Below are positions 19,311 through 29,060 of a DNA stretch of 64,000 nt, in pieces (positions within the stretch are counted from its first letter, which is position 1; each line of letters begins with the position of its first letter). Made by a program: the position numbers and the translations under genes. Under the pieces are notes generated by a model that was given only the letters and a program-made list of their open reading frames with translations, had not been told where the DNA came from and ran no database searches. The DNA comes from JAGVSR01 sp963708775 (GTDB lineage: Bacteria; Pseudomonadota; Alphaproteobacteria; Rhizobiales; Hyphomicrobiaceae), in the NCBI GenBank assembly GCA_963708775.1, contig CAVPTI010000015.1, forward strand, positions 1 to 64,000, given 5' to 3'.

Positions 19311-19689
19311 GACAAAGGGTCCAGTGTGATAAAGATGTTTTGGGATGATCAGTTTTTGAGCGAGATTGCGCAGTAGCGATCATTTCGGCGCGTGTGGTCA
19401 GCGCATTTACCGTTCGCGAACCAGTTCCGATATTGCATTTATTATCAATTCACTATGGGTTTCATGCGGACGCTCTAGAGATCGGTCGTGGCAATCTCTC
19501 GCAAATGCGAACTCGAGCGTGTGGCTTTCAAGTCACTTAATAGTGAGCAGAGAAGAGACGCAAGGCCTCTTGTACGAAAGTATAAGACGAACTGTGGATC
19601 AAATGCGCAGATTGCGCGTTCAAGCGCGTTTCGATGGCATGCTGCAGGTCAGAATTGGGAACGCTCAGCGGCGGCCAACAGTGAGCGGT
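19311..19689. other. Gap, nothing recognised
   Basis: About 380 bases, relatively AT-rich at about 19400-19500. It lies between the B12-binding gene start and the end of the next leftward gene. No supported gene, repeat or RNA was seen apart from the possible extended 5' end of the B12 gene to 19383. Confidence 0.3.
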
Positions 19690-20161
19690 TCATTCATTGA
19701 GGGCCACGTCCAGTGGAGCGCCAGCCACAATCGAGATGGGCGGTGCGATGTCGGGGCCGGGCATGGTGGCAAAGCCGTTTGCGGAGAACCAGCCGGACTT
19801 TGTTGATCGAAAACGCGGGAATCTCGGTGCCGCGGGTCGCGATATCCCACTCTGCTCTGCAATCGGGTGTCAGGACGGTGACGGGCTCGGAAAGGCGCGC
19901 GCTGAGCTCGGCGAAGTTCGTGCGCAACTGTTCGATCCAGTCATCGAAGCCGTCCACCATGCGGCGGTCATCGTAGCGGACCGCGATCTGGACGGGGGCG
20001 AGGCCTCGATGGCTGGCACGCAGGCGGTCACCATATAGAATGACCTCGGCTAGGATGGGGCGCTCGGCGGCCCAGTCTGAGACCGCACTGGTCAGGTTCT
20101 GAACATCTGGAGCCAATCGGACGAAATCGCCCGCATCCGCGCCTGCATCGACTCGTTGCAT
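19690..20161 (-). CDS. Uncharacterised protein, possibly degenerate nucleotidyltransferase-fold, frameshifted
   Basis: The ATG at 20161 has GGGGGAG 5 nt upstream, better than the longer start at 20206. The main frame contains PILAEVILYGDRLRA and VQIAVRYDD, which faintly recalls the LYGSRARG...DxDLAV pattern of minimal nucleotidyltransferases, but the catalytic Gly-Ser and Asp pair are not intact. A shift near 19800 gives a more natural C-terminus (SGWFSANGFATMPGPDIAPP ... DVALNE) ending at 19690. About 157 aa. The fold suggestion is weak; otherwise function is unknown. Confidence 0.45.
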
Positions 20162-20323
20162 GGCACTCCCCCATCTTGCGACCGTCAGACGGTAGTTAAA
20201 GCGCAAGCTGGAGTCTGCAACTTCGTTCGGCGGAGTTCATATTCTCCACAGCATGTGATTGTGCGGAATGTGAATGTGCGGAGGGCCACGAGAATGTCCC
20301 GTGGCCGCAGACCTAGATCAGAC

Positions 20324-20788
20324 TTACCACTTCCATCCGATGGCCTGATCGACGGAATAATCGCCGCCGCCGCGGATTACGAAGCCGAGCGCAACCAGCC
20401 CCCAGAGAAGCGGGTATTCGAGGCCGCCGTTCGTCCAGAAAAAACCGTTACCCAAGTGAACGGCGAAGGCGGCGTAAGCCATCAGCACACACACGGCCAG
20501 AGCCGACAAACGCGTCAGAAAGCCAAGTGCCAGGAAGAGGCCTCCGAAGACTTCGGTCACGCCCGCAAGGGCTGCAAACAGCAGTCCTGGGGTGAGGCCG
20601 AGGTTTGCTTCGAAGAATTGGGCGGTGCCTTCAAGGCCGCCACCGCCGAAAAGCCCGAAGAGCTTTTGAAATCCGTGCGGCATCAGGATGAGGCCGGCCG
20701 CTAGTCGGACGATGAGCGAACCGATGGCCTCGGCCGAGGGATTTATGGCTGCACGAGCGGCGGTGGCGTGGGTGGAAGCGGCGGTCAT
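20324..20788 (-). CDS. DoxX family membrane protein
   Basis: A 154-aa inner-membrane protein with four hydrophobic segments (LIVRLAAGLILMPHGFQKLF, LTPGLLFAALAGVTEVFGGL, LSALAVCVLMAYAAFAVHLG, LLWGLVALGFVIRGGG) and the DoxX motif HGFQKLFG. The start at 20788 has AAGGA upstream. DoxX-like proteins are linked to thiosulfate/quinone or oxidative stress functions, but most, including this one, are uncharacterised. It lies just downstream of the pirin gene on the same strand, and the pair is divergent from a LysR regulator, so a shared operon is likely. Confidence 0.85.
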   Translation of the reverse strand: MTAASTHATAARAAINPSAEAIGSLIVRLAAGLILMPHGFQKLFGLFGGGGLEGTAQFFEANLGLTPGLLFAALAGVTEVFGGLFLALGFLTRLSALAVCVLMAYAAFAVHLGNGFFWTNGGLEYPLLWGLVALGFVIRGGGDYSVDQAIGWKW

Positions 20789-20832
20789 GGCTTGTCCTTG
20801 CAAAGCTGTGATGGCGTGACGGCGGGCGGGAG

Positions 20833-21570
20833 TTACGAGGTCATGTCGAAGAGAAGTACTTCCGACGAGGAGGTGCCGGCGATTGTGATGGCAGAGACAC
20901 CTTCAATCGCCGCGCCGTCTCCGGCTTCGAGAGGCTGCCCATTCAGATCGATGGCGCCGCGTGCGACTTGCACCCAGGCGACGCGTCCGCGCCGCAAGGT
21001 GTGCGTCACCGTCTCGCCGTCTTCGAGCGCCGTCGCATAGAGATCGACGTCCTGATGGATCGTGACCGAACCATCGCGGCCGTCGCGGGAACCGATGAGG
21101 CGCAACGTGTTGCGTTTCTCAACCGGCGAGAACGACTTCTGCTCATAGCCTGGTGCCAGGCCCTTCCGCTCCGGCAGAATCCAGATCTGCAGGAAGTGGA
21201 CGGGATCGGTGCGCGAGGCGTTGTATTCGCTGTGGCGGATGCCTGTGCCGGCCGACATGCGCTGCACATCGCCGGGTCGAATGGTGGAGCCGGTGCCGAG
21301 GCTGTCTTTATGTTCGAGGGCGCCTTCGAGGACGTAGGAAACGATCTCCATATCGGCGTGGGGGTGAGCGGGGAAGCCGCCGCCGGCGGCGACCACGTCT
21401 TGGTTAATGACGCGCAGAGGGCCGAAGCCCATGTGGTTGTGATCGTAGTAGTTGCCGAAAGAGAAGGTGTGGCGGCTGTCGAGCCAGCCAAAGTTGGCGC
21501 GACCGCGGTCGGCCGAGCGGCGGATTATAATGCCGGTTGATCTGGCCGGGGATGCGATGGCGGTGGTCAT
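20833..21570 (-). CDS. Pirin family protein (bicupin)
   Basis: A 245-aa bicupin. The N-terminal cupin has the metal site FPAHPHADMEIVSYVLEGALEH (two His, a Glu and a further His) and the pirin signature NYYDHNHMGFGPLRVINQD. The C-terminal cupin is ALEDGETVTHTLRRGR. The start at 21570 has AGGAGG six bases upstream; the much longer frame to 21867 has no support. Bacterial pirins can show quercetinase activity or modulate metabolic enzymes. It is divergently transcribed from the LysR gene at 21693 and followed by DoxX, an arrangement suggesting LysR control. Confidence 0.9.
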   Translation of the reverse strand: MTTAIASPARSTGIIIRRSADRGRANFGWLDSRHTFSFGNYYDHNHMGFGPLRVINQDVVAAGGGFPAHPHADMEIVSYVLEGALEHKDSLGTGSTIRPGDVQRMSAGTGIRHSEYNASRTDPVHFLQIWILPERKGLAPGYEQKSFSPVEKRNTLRLIGSRDGRDGSVTIHQDVDLYATALEDGETVTHTLRRGRVAWVQVARGAIDLNGQPLEAGDGAAIEGVSAITIAGTSSSEVLLFDMTS

Positions 21571-21658
21571 GGGAAACCTCCTGTTTCGGGGGGCCGTCGA
21601 GACCCTGATGTGTGTCAAGATAGGAGGCAGACGACTGAGCACCAATCCCCTATTGCTG

Positions 21659-21682
21659 ATCCATACTGCATCCGTAATGGAT
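21659..21682. promoter_or_regulatory. Inverted repeat in pirin/LysR divergent region, candidate LysR operator
   Basis: ATCCAT (21659-21664) and ATGGAT (21677-21682) form an inverted repeat with a 12-base gap, ending 10 bases before the LysR start and about 90 bases before the pirin start. LysR regulators usually bind dyads of this size in the shared promoter of divergent genes. Sequence-only suggestion. Confidence 0.35.
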
Positions 21683-21692
21683 ACAATCGCGA

Positions 21693-22616
21693 ATGGATAA
21701 GCTCGAAGCGATGCATGCGTTCGCCAAGGTCGTGGCGCTGGGAAGCTATGCGGAAGCGGCGCGCGCGCTGGGACTGACGCGATCAGCGGTGAGCAAGGCG
21801 GTGATGGAGTTGGAGCATCACCTGGGTGCGCGACTACTCGACCGGACGACGCGCCGGGTGGGCCCAACGGAAGCGGGGCTCGCCTATTACGAGCGCTGTC
21901 TCGACATTCTATCGCGGGTAGAAGAGACGGAGCTGCAGATCTCGCGGCTGCATCACGAGCCCAAGGGGTTGTTGCGGATCAATGCGCCGATGTCGTTCGG
22001 CGCTCTCTACCTTGGCAGCGCCATTGCCGACTTCATGACCGCCTACCCTGATTTGAGGATCGAACTCACGCTCACCGATCGCTTCATCGATCCGATCGAG
22101 GAAGGTGTGGACGTGACAATCCGGATCGCGGCGCTGAATAATTCCAGTTTGATTGCGCGCAAGCTGGCTGCGGCGCGGATCGTGATCGCGGCGTCACCGG
22201 CCTATCTCGAGCGGCACGGCACGCCTGTTGCGCCGGCTGATCTTTTGCAACACCGGTGTCTGGTTTATGGCCATACGTCGACGCTCGCGAAGTGGTCTGT
22301 GCAGAGCGGCGGCGGGATCGTCAGCACGCCGGTCAATTCTCTTGTTTGTTCCAACAATGGCGACGTGCTGCGCGCGGCGGCGCTCGCCGGGCACGGATTG
22401 ATCAACCTGCCGACGTTCCTGATCGGGCCGGATCTCGCGGAGGGACGTTTGCGTCTGGTGATGGCAGAGCATGCGCCACCGCCGCTCGGCATTTACGCGC
22501 TTTATGCACCCAACCGGTATCTGGCGGTGAAGACGCGGGTGTTCATCGATTTCCTGGCGCAGCGGTTCGGCGGCATTCCCGAGTGGGACCGCTTTGCTCA
22601 GACTTCGGCGTCGTGA
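21693..22616 (+). CDS. LysR-family transcriptional regulator
   Basis: A 307-aa protein. Residues 1-60 are the winged helix-turn-helix (MHAFAKVVALGSYAEAARAL, then RSAVSKAVMELEHHLGARLL). Residues 90-295 are the periplasmic-binding-like effector domain (GLLRINAPMSFGALYLGSA ... GHGLINLPTFLIGPDL). Its closest look is to the CrgA/DsdC-like group that controls divergent genes, here pirin and DoxX. It is complete, with no break, and overlaps the convergent gene 22598-23020 by 19 bases. Confidence 0.92.
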   Translation: MDKLEAMHAFAKVVALGSYAEAARALGLTRSAVSKAVMELEHHLGARLLDRTTRRVGPTEAGLAYYERCLDILSRVEETELQISRLHHEPKGLLRINAPMSFGALYLGSAIADFMTAYPDLRIELTLTDRFIDPIEEGVDVTIRIAALNNSSLIARKLAAARIVIAASPAYLERHGTPVAPADLLQHRCLVYGHTSTLAKWSVQSGGGIVSTPVNSLVCSNNGDVLRAAALAGHGLINLPTFLIGPDLAEGRLRLVMAEHAPPPLGIYALYAPNRYLAVKTRVFIDFLAQRFGGIPEWDRFAQTSAS

Positions 22617-23020
22617 CAGGCGGCGTCGATGCGCAGGTTCTGGCCGTCGGCAAGGGACAGGACGGTGGAGATCGTCCAGCCATTGCGGATGGCGCCGGCG
22701 AAGGCCGGATGGCGGCCGCAGTAGGTCTTGGACCAATGTTGGGTACGACGAGCAACCCAATCCCGATCGATGTCGCTGCTCGTCAGGTTGACGTCCTGGC
22801 GGAACACCATCGCTTTGTGATCGCAGATCACTTCGATGCCGGAGAGGCGGGTCAGCGGATCGACGTTGGTGCCGAAGCTGCCGGAGAGGTTGTCGCGAAC
22901 CTTAGAGAAGAGCTGGCAATACTGTTGAGCATTCGTTTCAGGCTCGTGAGCATCGATGGCGGTCGCCCCGATGCCAAAGGCGGCTAGCACTACTGCGCAT
23001 GCAAGACGATTCAAACGCAT
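22598..23020 (-). CDS. Secreted 140-aa protein, unknown family
   Basis: Start at 23020; the longer frame to 23179 is less likely because the signal peptide begins here: RLNRLACAVVLAAFGIGATA, cleaved near AIDA-HEPE. The mature part has a few Cys (QQYCQLF, VICDHK, TYCGRHP, ACHD) and ends in LSLADGQNLRIDAACHD. It lies next to the metal efflux operon on the opposite strand and its mature N-terminus starts HEPE, so a periplasmic link is possible but unproven. Confidence 0.6.
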   Translation of the reverse strand: MRLNRLACAVVLAAFGIGATAIDAHEPETNAQQYCQLFSKVRDNLSGSFGTNVDPLTRLSGIEVICDHKAMVFRQDVNLTSSDIDRDWVARRTQHWSKTYCGRHPAFAGAIRNGWTISTVLSLADGQNLRIDAACHDAEV

Positions 23021-23193
23021 GAGACACAACTCACAACAGGCGACTAACCCACACGGACTAAAGCCTAGCCGTTGGTCGTTAAAAAGACGTTCCAGGGGCT
23101 GGTTTATGGCGTGTTTCTGTTTACTTCCTGTAAATGCTTGCACATTGATGCAAACGCTTGACGCGCTTCCCGCGAACAATGGATAAGAGACCC

Positions 23194-23598
23194 ATGAGGT
23201 TAGCTCTCATCCGGCAAATTCTGGTTCTCGTGACCGTGGTGCTCTTCACCGCGGGGACCGCGCTGTCCGCTGCTGCCTCGACTTTGCAGGCCCATCAAGA
23301 CGCCGGGACAGCCATGCATCACGGTCATGCGGGACATCAGCCTGCTGGCGGTGACTCCCACGGTGACGATCATGCGACCGTCACCGACCATGCACCGGAA
23401 GGCTCGGGCGCGTGCGATCATCCGCAACACGCGTGCTGTCACGCTCATGGGTCGTGCTGCGTGACGGCGTTGGTTGCGGCCGATATCCGTGAGCCGCAGC
23501 CTCCAACAGCTGCGTTGAAGATGGCGTGGTCATTCGACGAACTCGCGTCCGGGCGCATGACGCATCCGTTGCTGAGGCCGCCCCGCGCCGCCGCCTGA
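23194..23598 (+). CDS. Secreted His/Cys-rich protein, probable periplasmic metal binder
   Basis: The 134-aa protein starts at 23194 (GAGA just upstream; 23179 is an alternative). A signal peptide (LVLVTVVLFTAGTALSAAAS) is followed by a His-rich region (MHHGHAGHQ, DSHGDDHATVTDH) and a Cys/His cluster (CDHPQHACCHAHGSCC). This composition is typical of periplasmic metal sensors or chaperones. It immediately precedes the RND efflux genes on the same strand and is probably the first gene of that operon. Confidence 0.65.
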   Translation: MRLALIRQILVLVTVVLFTAGTALSAAASTLQAHQDAGTAMHHGHAGHQPAGGDSHGDDHATVTDHAPEGSGACDHPQHACCHAHGSCCVTALVAADIREPQPPTAALKMAWSFDELASGRMTHPLLRPPRAAA

Positions 23599-23742
23599 CG
23601 CGCAGGCGGGATTTACATTTCGATCGTTGCCTGCGCCGGTCACGGCATGAGGTACGGCTCAAGAAGCCGTTCACCGGAGGCGTTCACACGCGTGTCCGGC
23701 CATGCTGCAAAACTTCCATTTGCGCTGAGGCACGGCAAGACC

Positions 23743-25404
23743 ATGACACTCCTATCGCACTATCTTCTGGCGGCTTTCCTCGTGGTGGCTGCGGCAAGGC
23801 CGGTGGCCGCGCATGAAGGGCACGATCATGCCGACGAGGCGGCGCCGGCGGCGATGCTGCAATCGACAGGGCCGCTGATCGAGAGCAGCGGGTCTGTCTT
23901 CGAACTCGTGGCGACGGCGCGCGGGCATGATCTCACCATCTATCTCGACCGGGCCGACACCAATGTGCCCGTCGAAGGTGCATCCATCGAAATTACGACG
24001 GACGGCAAGCCGCCGTTGGCGGCCAAGCCCATCGGGGCGGGGACCTATGAAGCCGAAGCGACGTGGCTCGATGAGCCCGGTGCCAAGCCGCTCGTGTTCA
24101 CGGTGATTGTGGGCGAGGAGGCCGATCTTCTCAACGGTGTCCTGCACGTCGCCAACGAAGCGGACGTGCAACCCGCGGGCGGGCTGTCATTGACGGAACG
24201 GCTGGCGCAGCCGGTGTCGTGGCTTCTGATCGCAGGAGGCGTGATCGCCGGGTTTGTGGTGGCAGTGATGTTGCGGCCGGCGTCACGCGGGACAGCCGGT
24301 TTGCTCGTGGCGTCCGGCGCGCTGATGTTCGCCGTGCCACGCCCGGCAGAGGCGCACGAGGGGCACGATCATGCGGAGGAGATCCCGGCGGCGGCGATGG
24401 CCGTGGGAAACGTTCCGCGGCGGCAGCCGGATGGGAGCGTGTTCGTTCCCAAGCCGACGCAGCGTCTTCTCGAGGTTCGAACGCAGCCGGTTCGCGAGGA
24501 GACGGCGCCGCGCACATTCGAAGCCATTGGAACCGTGATTGCAGATCCTTCGGCGTTCGGACGCGTGCAGGCGCCAATGGACGGTCTCGTGGAGCTTGGC
24601 GATCAGGGCCTGCCGTATGTGGGTCAGCGTGTCAACGCGGGCCAAGTTCTCGCGCGGTTATCGCCGACGATCCCCGTTGCCGATCTTGGAACGATGCAGC
24701 AGCTGCGAGCCGAAGTGGCGGGCAAGCTGAAGGTTGCCGAACAGAAACTGTCGCGGCTGTCGCGCATTTCGACTGTCGTGGCGCAAAGCGACATCGAAGA
24801 TACCCGCGCGGAACTCGAGGCTCTGCGCGAGCAGCGTCGGGTTCTCGAGGAGAAGGATATCGAAAAGATCGCACTCAAAGCGCCGGTCAGTGGTGTGATC
24901 TCGGTGGCCAACGTGCGCGCGGGGCAGGTGGTAAGCGGGCGCGACACGCTGTTTGAGATCCTCGATCCGGACCGGCTCTGGGTCGAGGCAGCGGGCGCGG
25001 ACATCCACGGCGATGACGACATCGCGGGCGGTGTCGCGTACGACGCGGACGGGCATACGCTGTCGCTCGCCTACATCGGACGATCGCCGACGCTGCGGCA
25101 GCAGTCGCAGTCGCTGTTGTTCCGGCTGACGGAACCGCACACGGGGCTGGCGGCCGGCGCTTCGGTGACGGTCGTTGCGCAGCGATCGGCGAAGGACACG
25201 GGCATCATTCTCGCCGAGGATGCGGTGGTGCGCGGCGACAACGGCTTGCCGCAGGTTTGGGTGAAGACCGGCCCGCAGCAGTTCAAGCCGGTGCTGGTGA
25301 CGTTACGGCCGCTCGATGGCGTGCGCGTGCTCATTACGGCGGGCCTTAATCCGGGGGACCGTGTCGTGACGCGCGGGGCCGAACTCATCAACCAGATCCG
25401 CTGA
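23743..25404 (+). CDS. RND efflux periplasmic adaptor with extra His-rich N-terminal domain
   Basis: A 553-aa membrane-fusion protein of the CusB/CzcB type. The first signal peptide (23743 start) is followed by HEGHDHADE and a beta-rich domain to about residue 140. A hydrophobic segment (VSWLLIAGGVIAGFVVAVML) and a second signal-like helix (GLLVASGALMFAVP) lead to a second HEGHDHAEE at about residue 205. The adaptor core follows: QPVREETAPRTFEAIGTVIA, the lipoyl half-motifs, a coiled-coil hairpin (GKLKVAEQKLSRLSRIS ... ALREQRRVLEEKD), APVSGVISVANVRAGQVV and a C-terminal GLNPGDRVVTRGA. It looks like a fusion of a small His-rich periplasmic protein with an adaptor. The permease follows 13 bases downstream. 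Confidence 0.88.
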   Translation: MTLLSHYLLAAFLVVAAARPVAAHEGHDHADEAAPAAMLQSTGPLIESSGSVFELVATARGHDLTIYLDRADTNVPVEGASIEITTDGKPPLAAKPIGAGTYEAEATWLDEPGAKPLVFTVIVGEEADLLNGVLHVANEADVQPAGGLSLTERLAQPVSWLLIAGGVIAGFVVAVMLRPASRGTAGLLVASGALMFAVPRPAEAHEGHDHAEEIPAAAMAVGNVPRRQPDGSVFVPKPTQRLLEVRTQPVREETAPRTFEAIGTVIADPSAFGRVQAPMDGLVELGDQGLPYVGQRVNAGQVLARLSPTIPVADLGTMQQLRAEVAGKLKVAEQKLSRLSRISTVVAQSDIEDTRAELEALREQRRVLEEKDIEKIALKAPVSGVISVANVRAGQVVSGRDTLFEILDPDRLWVEAAGADIHGDDDIAGGVAYDADGHTLSLAYIGRSPTLRQQSQSLLFRLTEPHTGLAAGASVTVVAQRSAKDTGIILAEDAVVRGDNGLPQVWVKTGPQQFKPVLVTLRPLDGVRVLITAGLNPGDRVVTRGAELINQIR

Positions 25405-25417
25405 GGAGGACTGGGTC

Positions 25418-28400
25418 ATGTTCAACGCCATCGTTCGCGCCAGCCTCGCCAACAGGCTGTTCGTTTTACTCGGCGGCCTCGTGCTCATGGCCTACGGGCT
25501 GATGACGCTGCGGCAACTGCCGGTGGACGTGTTTCCAGATCTCAACAGGCCGACTGTGACTTTGATGACCGAGGCGCACGGGCTGGCGCCGGAAGAGGTC
25601 GAGCAGCTTGTGACGTTTCCGCTCGAGACGGCGATGAACGGGATGCCGGGGGTGGAGCGCGTGCGCTCGGTCTCGGGCGTCGGGCTATCGGTGGTGACGT
25701 CGAGTTCGAGTGGGACACCGATATTTATCGGGCGCGCCAGCAGGTATCGGAACGCTTGCAACTCGTCCGAGATCAGTTGCCGACGGACGTAGCCTCGCAG
25801 ATGGGGCCGATCTCGTCGATCATGGGCGAGATCATGCTGATCGCCATGTCGAGCACGACGGCCGATCCGATGGTGTTGCGCGAGACGGCGGATTTTACGG
25901 TGCGGCCGCGGCTATTGACGATGCCGGGTGTGGCGCAGGTGATCCCGATCGGCGGCGAAGTGCGCCAGTACCGCATCGTGCCCGATCCGCTGCGGATGGC
26001 AGGGCTCGACGTGACGATCGAGGATATCGAGCGTGCGATCCGGCAATTCGGGTCGAACACGGGCGGAGGGTTCGTCGATCTCAACGCGCGAGAATTTCTG
26101 ATCCGCAACATCGGCCGGACGACGCGGATCGAGGATCTGCGCAACCTCGTCGTTGCCTATCGGGATGAGACGGTGATTTCGCTGTCGCAGGTGGCGACGG
26201 TGGATTTTGCGGCGCGGACGAAGCGCGGCGACGCGGGGTTCAAGGGCAAGCCGGCGGTGATCTTGGGTGTGCAGAAGCAGCCGGGGGCGGACACGGTGCA
26301 GATCACGCGCGAGATCGAGGCGCTGCTGCCGGATCTGCAGCGCGTGATGCCGGACGGCGTGACGGTGACGGACGTGCAGTTCCGTCAGGCGACGTTCATC
26401 GAGACGTCGATTGCGAATGTCATGCGCGTGCTGGTGGAGGCGCTGGTGATCGTGGCGGTCGTGCTGTTCGTGTTCCTGCTCAACTGGCGGACGACGCTGA
26501 TCTCGATCGTGGCGATTCCCGGTGTCGATGCTGGCGACGGTGCTGGTTTTCCAGATGATGGGCCTTGGCATCAACACGATGACGCTGGGCGGGCTTGCGA
26601 TCGCGATCGGCGAACTGGTCGACGATGCGGTGGTGGATGTGGAGAATATCTTCCGCCGGCTGGGTCAGTGGCGGGCATCTGGCGGCCGCGATCGTCGCAG
26701 CGTCTCGGAGGTGGTGGCGGATGCGTCGAACGAGGTGCGGTCGGGCATCGTCTATGCGACGGCGATCATCGTGCTGGTGTTCGTGCCGCTGTTTGCGCTT
26801 GTCGGGCATCGAGGGGCGGCTGTTCACGCCGCTGGGGATCGCGTACATCGTCTCGATCCTCGCCAGCCTCGCGGTCTCGATCACAGTGACGCCGGTTCTG
26901 GCGTTGTGGCTGCTGCCGCGAATGGCGCATCTGGAAGAGCAGGATTCGACGTTGTTGCGGGTCTTGAAGCGATGGCAGGAGCGGGGGCTCGAATGGAGCT
27001 TTGTGCATCCGCGCGCGGTGTTCGGACTGCCGGTTCTGGCGGTGATGGCGGCGCTGGCGGCGGGGCTGATGCTGCCACGGGCGTTTCTGCCGAGCTTCAA
27101 CGAGGGAACAGTGCTCGTCAGCGTGATGTTCAAGCCGGGGATCAGTCTGGCGGAATCGGATCGCATCGGGCTGCTGGCCGAGCAGATCGTGGCGCAGGTG
27201 CCGGAGGTGAAATCCGTCGGGCGGCGGACGGGGCGGGCGGAACTCGACGAACATGCCGAGGGCGTGCACACGAGCGAACTCGATGTCGATCTCAGGCCGT
27301 CGGAGCGGGGGCGCGAGGAGGTTCTGCTCGATATCCGGTCGCGGCTGGCGGTGCTGCCGGTGAGTGTCAACGTCGGGCAGCCGATCGCGCACCGGCTCGA
27401 TCATATGCTGTCGGGCGTGCGGGCGCAGATCGCGCTCAAGATCTATGGCGATGATCTCGATACATTGCGCGGGCTGGCGGCGCAGTTCGAGGAGCGGATG
27501 CGCAGTATTCCGGGCATCACCGATCTGCAGATCGAAAAGCAGGTGCGCATTCCGCAATTCCAGATGCGGGTCGATTACGAGAAGGCGACGCGGTACGGGC
27601 TCAATCCGAATGATGTGACGTCGGTGTTGGAGACGCTTTCGAACGGTCGCGTAGTGTCGCAGATCGTGGACGGTCCAAGCGGTTCGACGTCGTGCTGCGG
27701 CTGGCGGACAAGGATCGCAGCACGCGGGCGCTGGGTGACATGCTGATCGAGAGTCCGGCAGGGCGGATTCCGCTCAGGACGATCGCCGAAGTCGTGGAGA
27801 CCGATGGGCCGAACCAGATCCAGCGGGAGAACGGGCGGCGGCGGATTGTGGTGTTCGCCAACTCGGATGGGTCGGACATGGCGCGCATCGTGGACGACAT
27901 CCGCGGCATGCTGGCGGACACGAAGCTGCCGCAGGGGTACTTTACCAGTCTCGAAGGGCAGTTCCAGGCGCAGGAGGAGGCGTCGCAGTTGATCCTGTGG
28001 CTTTCGCTGGTGTCGCTGCTCTTGATTTTTGCGGTGCTCTATAGCCGGTACAAGTCGGCGGTGTTGGCGCTCATCATCATGGGCAACGTGCCGCTGGCGC
28101 TGATCGGCAGCGTTGCGGCGTTGTGGATTGCCGGCCAACCGCTCTCGGTGGCGAGTGTGATCGGCTTCATCACGCTGGCGGGCATCGCGACGCGCAACGG
28201 CATCCTGAAGATCAGCCATTACATCAATCTCGCCCTGTTCGAAGGCGAGACGTTCGGCAGGGCCCTGGTCGTGCGCGGGACGCTCGAACGATTGACGCCG
28301 GTACTGATGACGGCGCTGTCGGCCGGGGTCGCGCTGGTGCCGCTGATGATCGATGCGGACGAGCCGGGCAAGGAGATCCTGCATCCGGTGGCGGTCACGA

Positions 28401-28534
28401 TCTTCGGCGGGCTCATCACGGCGACGCTGCTCGATGCGTTCCTGACGCCGGTGCTGTTCCTGCGCTTCGGGCGCAAGCCGCTGGAGCGATTGCTGGCGGC
28501 GCGGGACGAGCAACGTGAAGTTCATGCCTTCTGA
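25418..28534 (+). CDS. Heavy-metal efflux RND permease (CusA/CzcA family), four frameshifts
   Basis: An inner-membrane proton-driven pump of about 1038 aa after repair. The start MFNAIVRASLANRLFVLLGG, the porter domain LPVDVFPDLNRPTVTLMTEA, the TM2-TM4 region (ALVIVAVVLFVFLLNWRTTL, IAIGELVDDAVVDVENIFRR with the proton-relay acidic residues) and a C-terminal GFITLAGIATRNGILKISHY are all present. Frame breaks: near 25696 (T lost), 26519 (C gained), 26808 (T gained) and 27683 (C lost), net zero. The residues at GELVDDAVVDVEN differ from classic CzcA (DGAVVMVEN), so the metal cannot be named. It is operonic with the His-rich adaptor and the HEGH protein that follows. Confidence 0.85.
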
Positions 28535-28551
28535 GAACGGGAGACTTTGAC

Positions 28552-28935
28552 ATGACGAAATGGATGATGATTGCAGCCGCAGCCCTGCTGATTGCAGCGC
28601 CTGTCGCAGCGCATGAAGGTCACGCGGGAGGTGAATCGCCGCACGGCGGTACCGTCGTCGAAAACGGTCACCACAAGCTCGAGGTCGTCGCAAAGGACGG
28701 ATCGCTCGACGTGTATGTTACCGGCGAAGACGGCAAACCTGAGGAGACTGCGGGTGCCAAGGCGAGCGCGGTGATCCTTGCGGGGGGCAAAAAGACCGAC
28801 GTGACGCTGGCACCCGCCGAGGCAAACGTGCTGCGGGGCGCGGGTGACTTTACAGTGGGCAAGGGCACCGCAATCGTCCTGACGCTGACCATGCCGGGAC
28901 ACAAGCCCGAGCAGTCACGGATGAAGCTCGACTGA
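28552..28935 (+). CDS. Small periplasmic protein with HEGH motif, RND operon
   Basis: A 127-aa secreted protein. The signal peptide MTKWMMIAAAALLIAAPVAA is followed at once by HEGHAGGESPHGG, the same motif as in the adaptor, and then a beta-rich domain (GGTVVENGHHKLEVVAKDGS ... VILAGGKKTDVTLAPAEAN). Its start is 17 bases after the permease stop. It probably binds the exported metal in the periplasm; homologues usually sit at the end of such operons. Confidence 0.75.
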   Translation: MTKWMMIAAAALLIAAPVAAHEGHAGGESPHGGTVVENGHHKLEVVAKDGSLDVYVTGEDGKPEETAGAKASAVILAGGKKTDVTLAPAEANVLRGAGDFTVGKGTAIVLTLTMPGHKPEQSRMKLD

Positions 28936-29060
28936 AGCGCGATCCTTAACTGAGGAAATCATAAGGCCGGCTGCCGTTTGCGGCCGGTCCACGACTGTGG
29001 CAACACACTCTCCATGAGGCCTGCCGGTAGAACGGGCCCGTGCGGGAGATCAATTTGTCC

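Noticed and set aside
20833..21867. N-terminally extended pirin (344 aa)
   Set aside because: The extra 99 residues are unlike pirins, have no ribosome site and cover the LysR promoter; the AGGAGG-linked ATG at 21570 fits.
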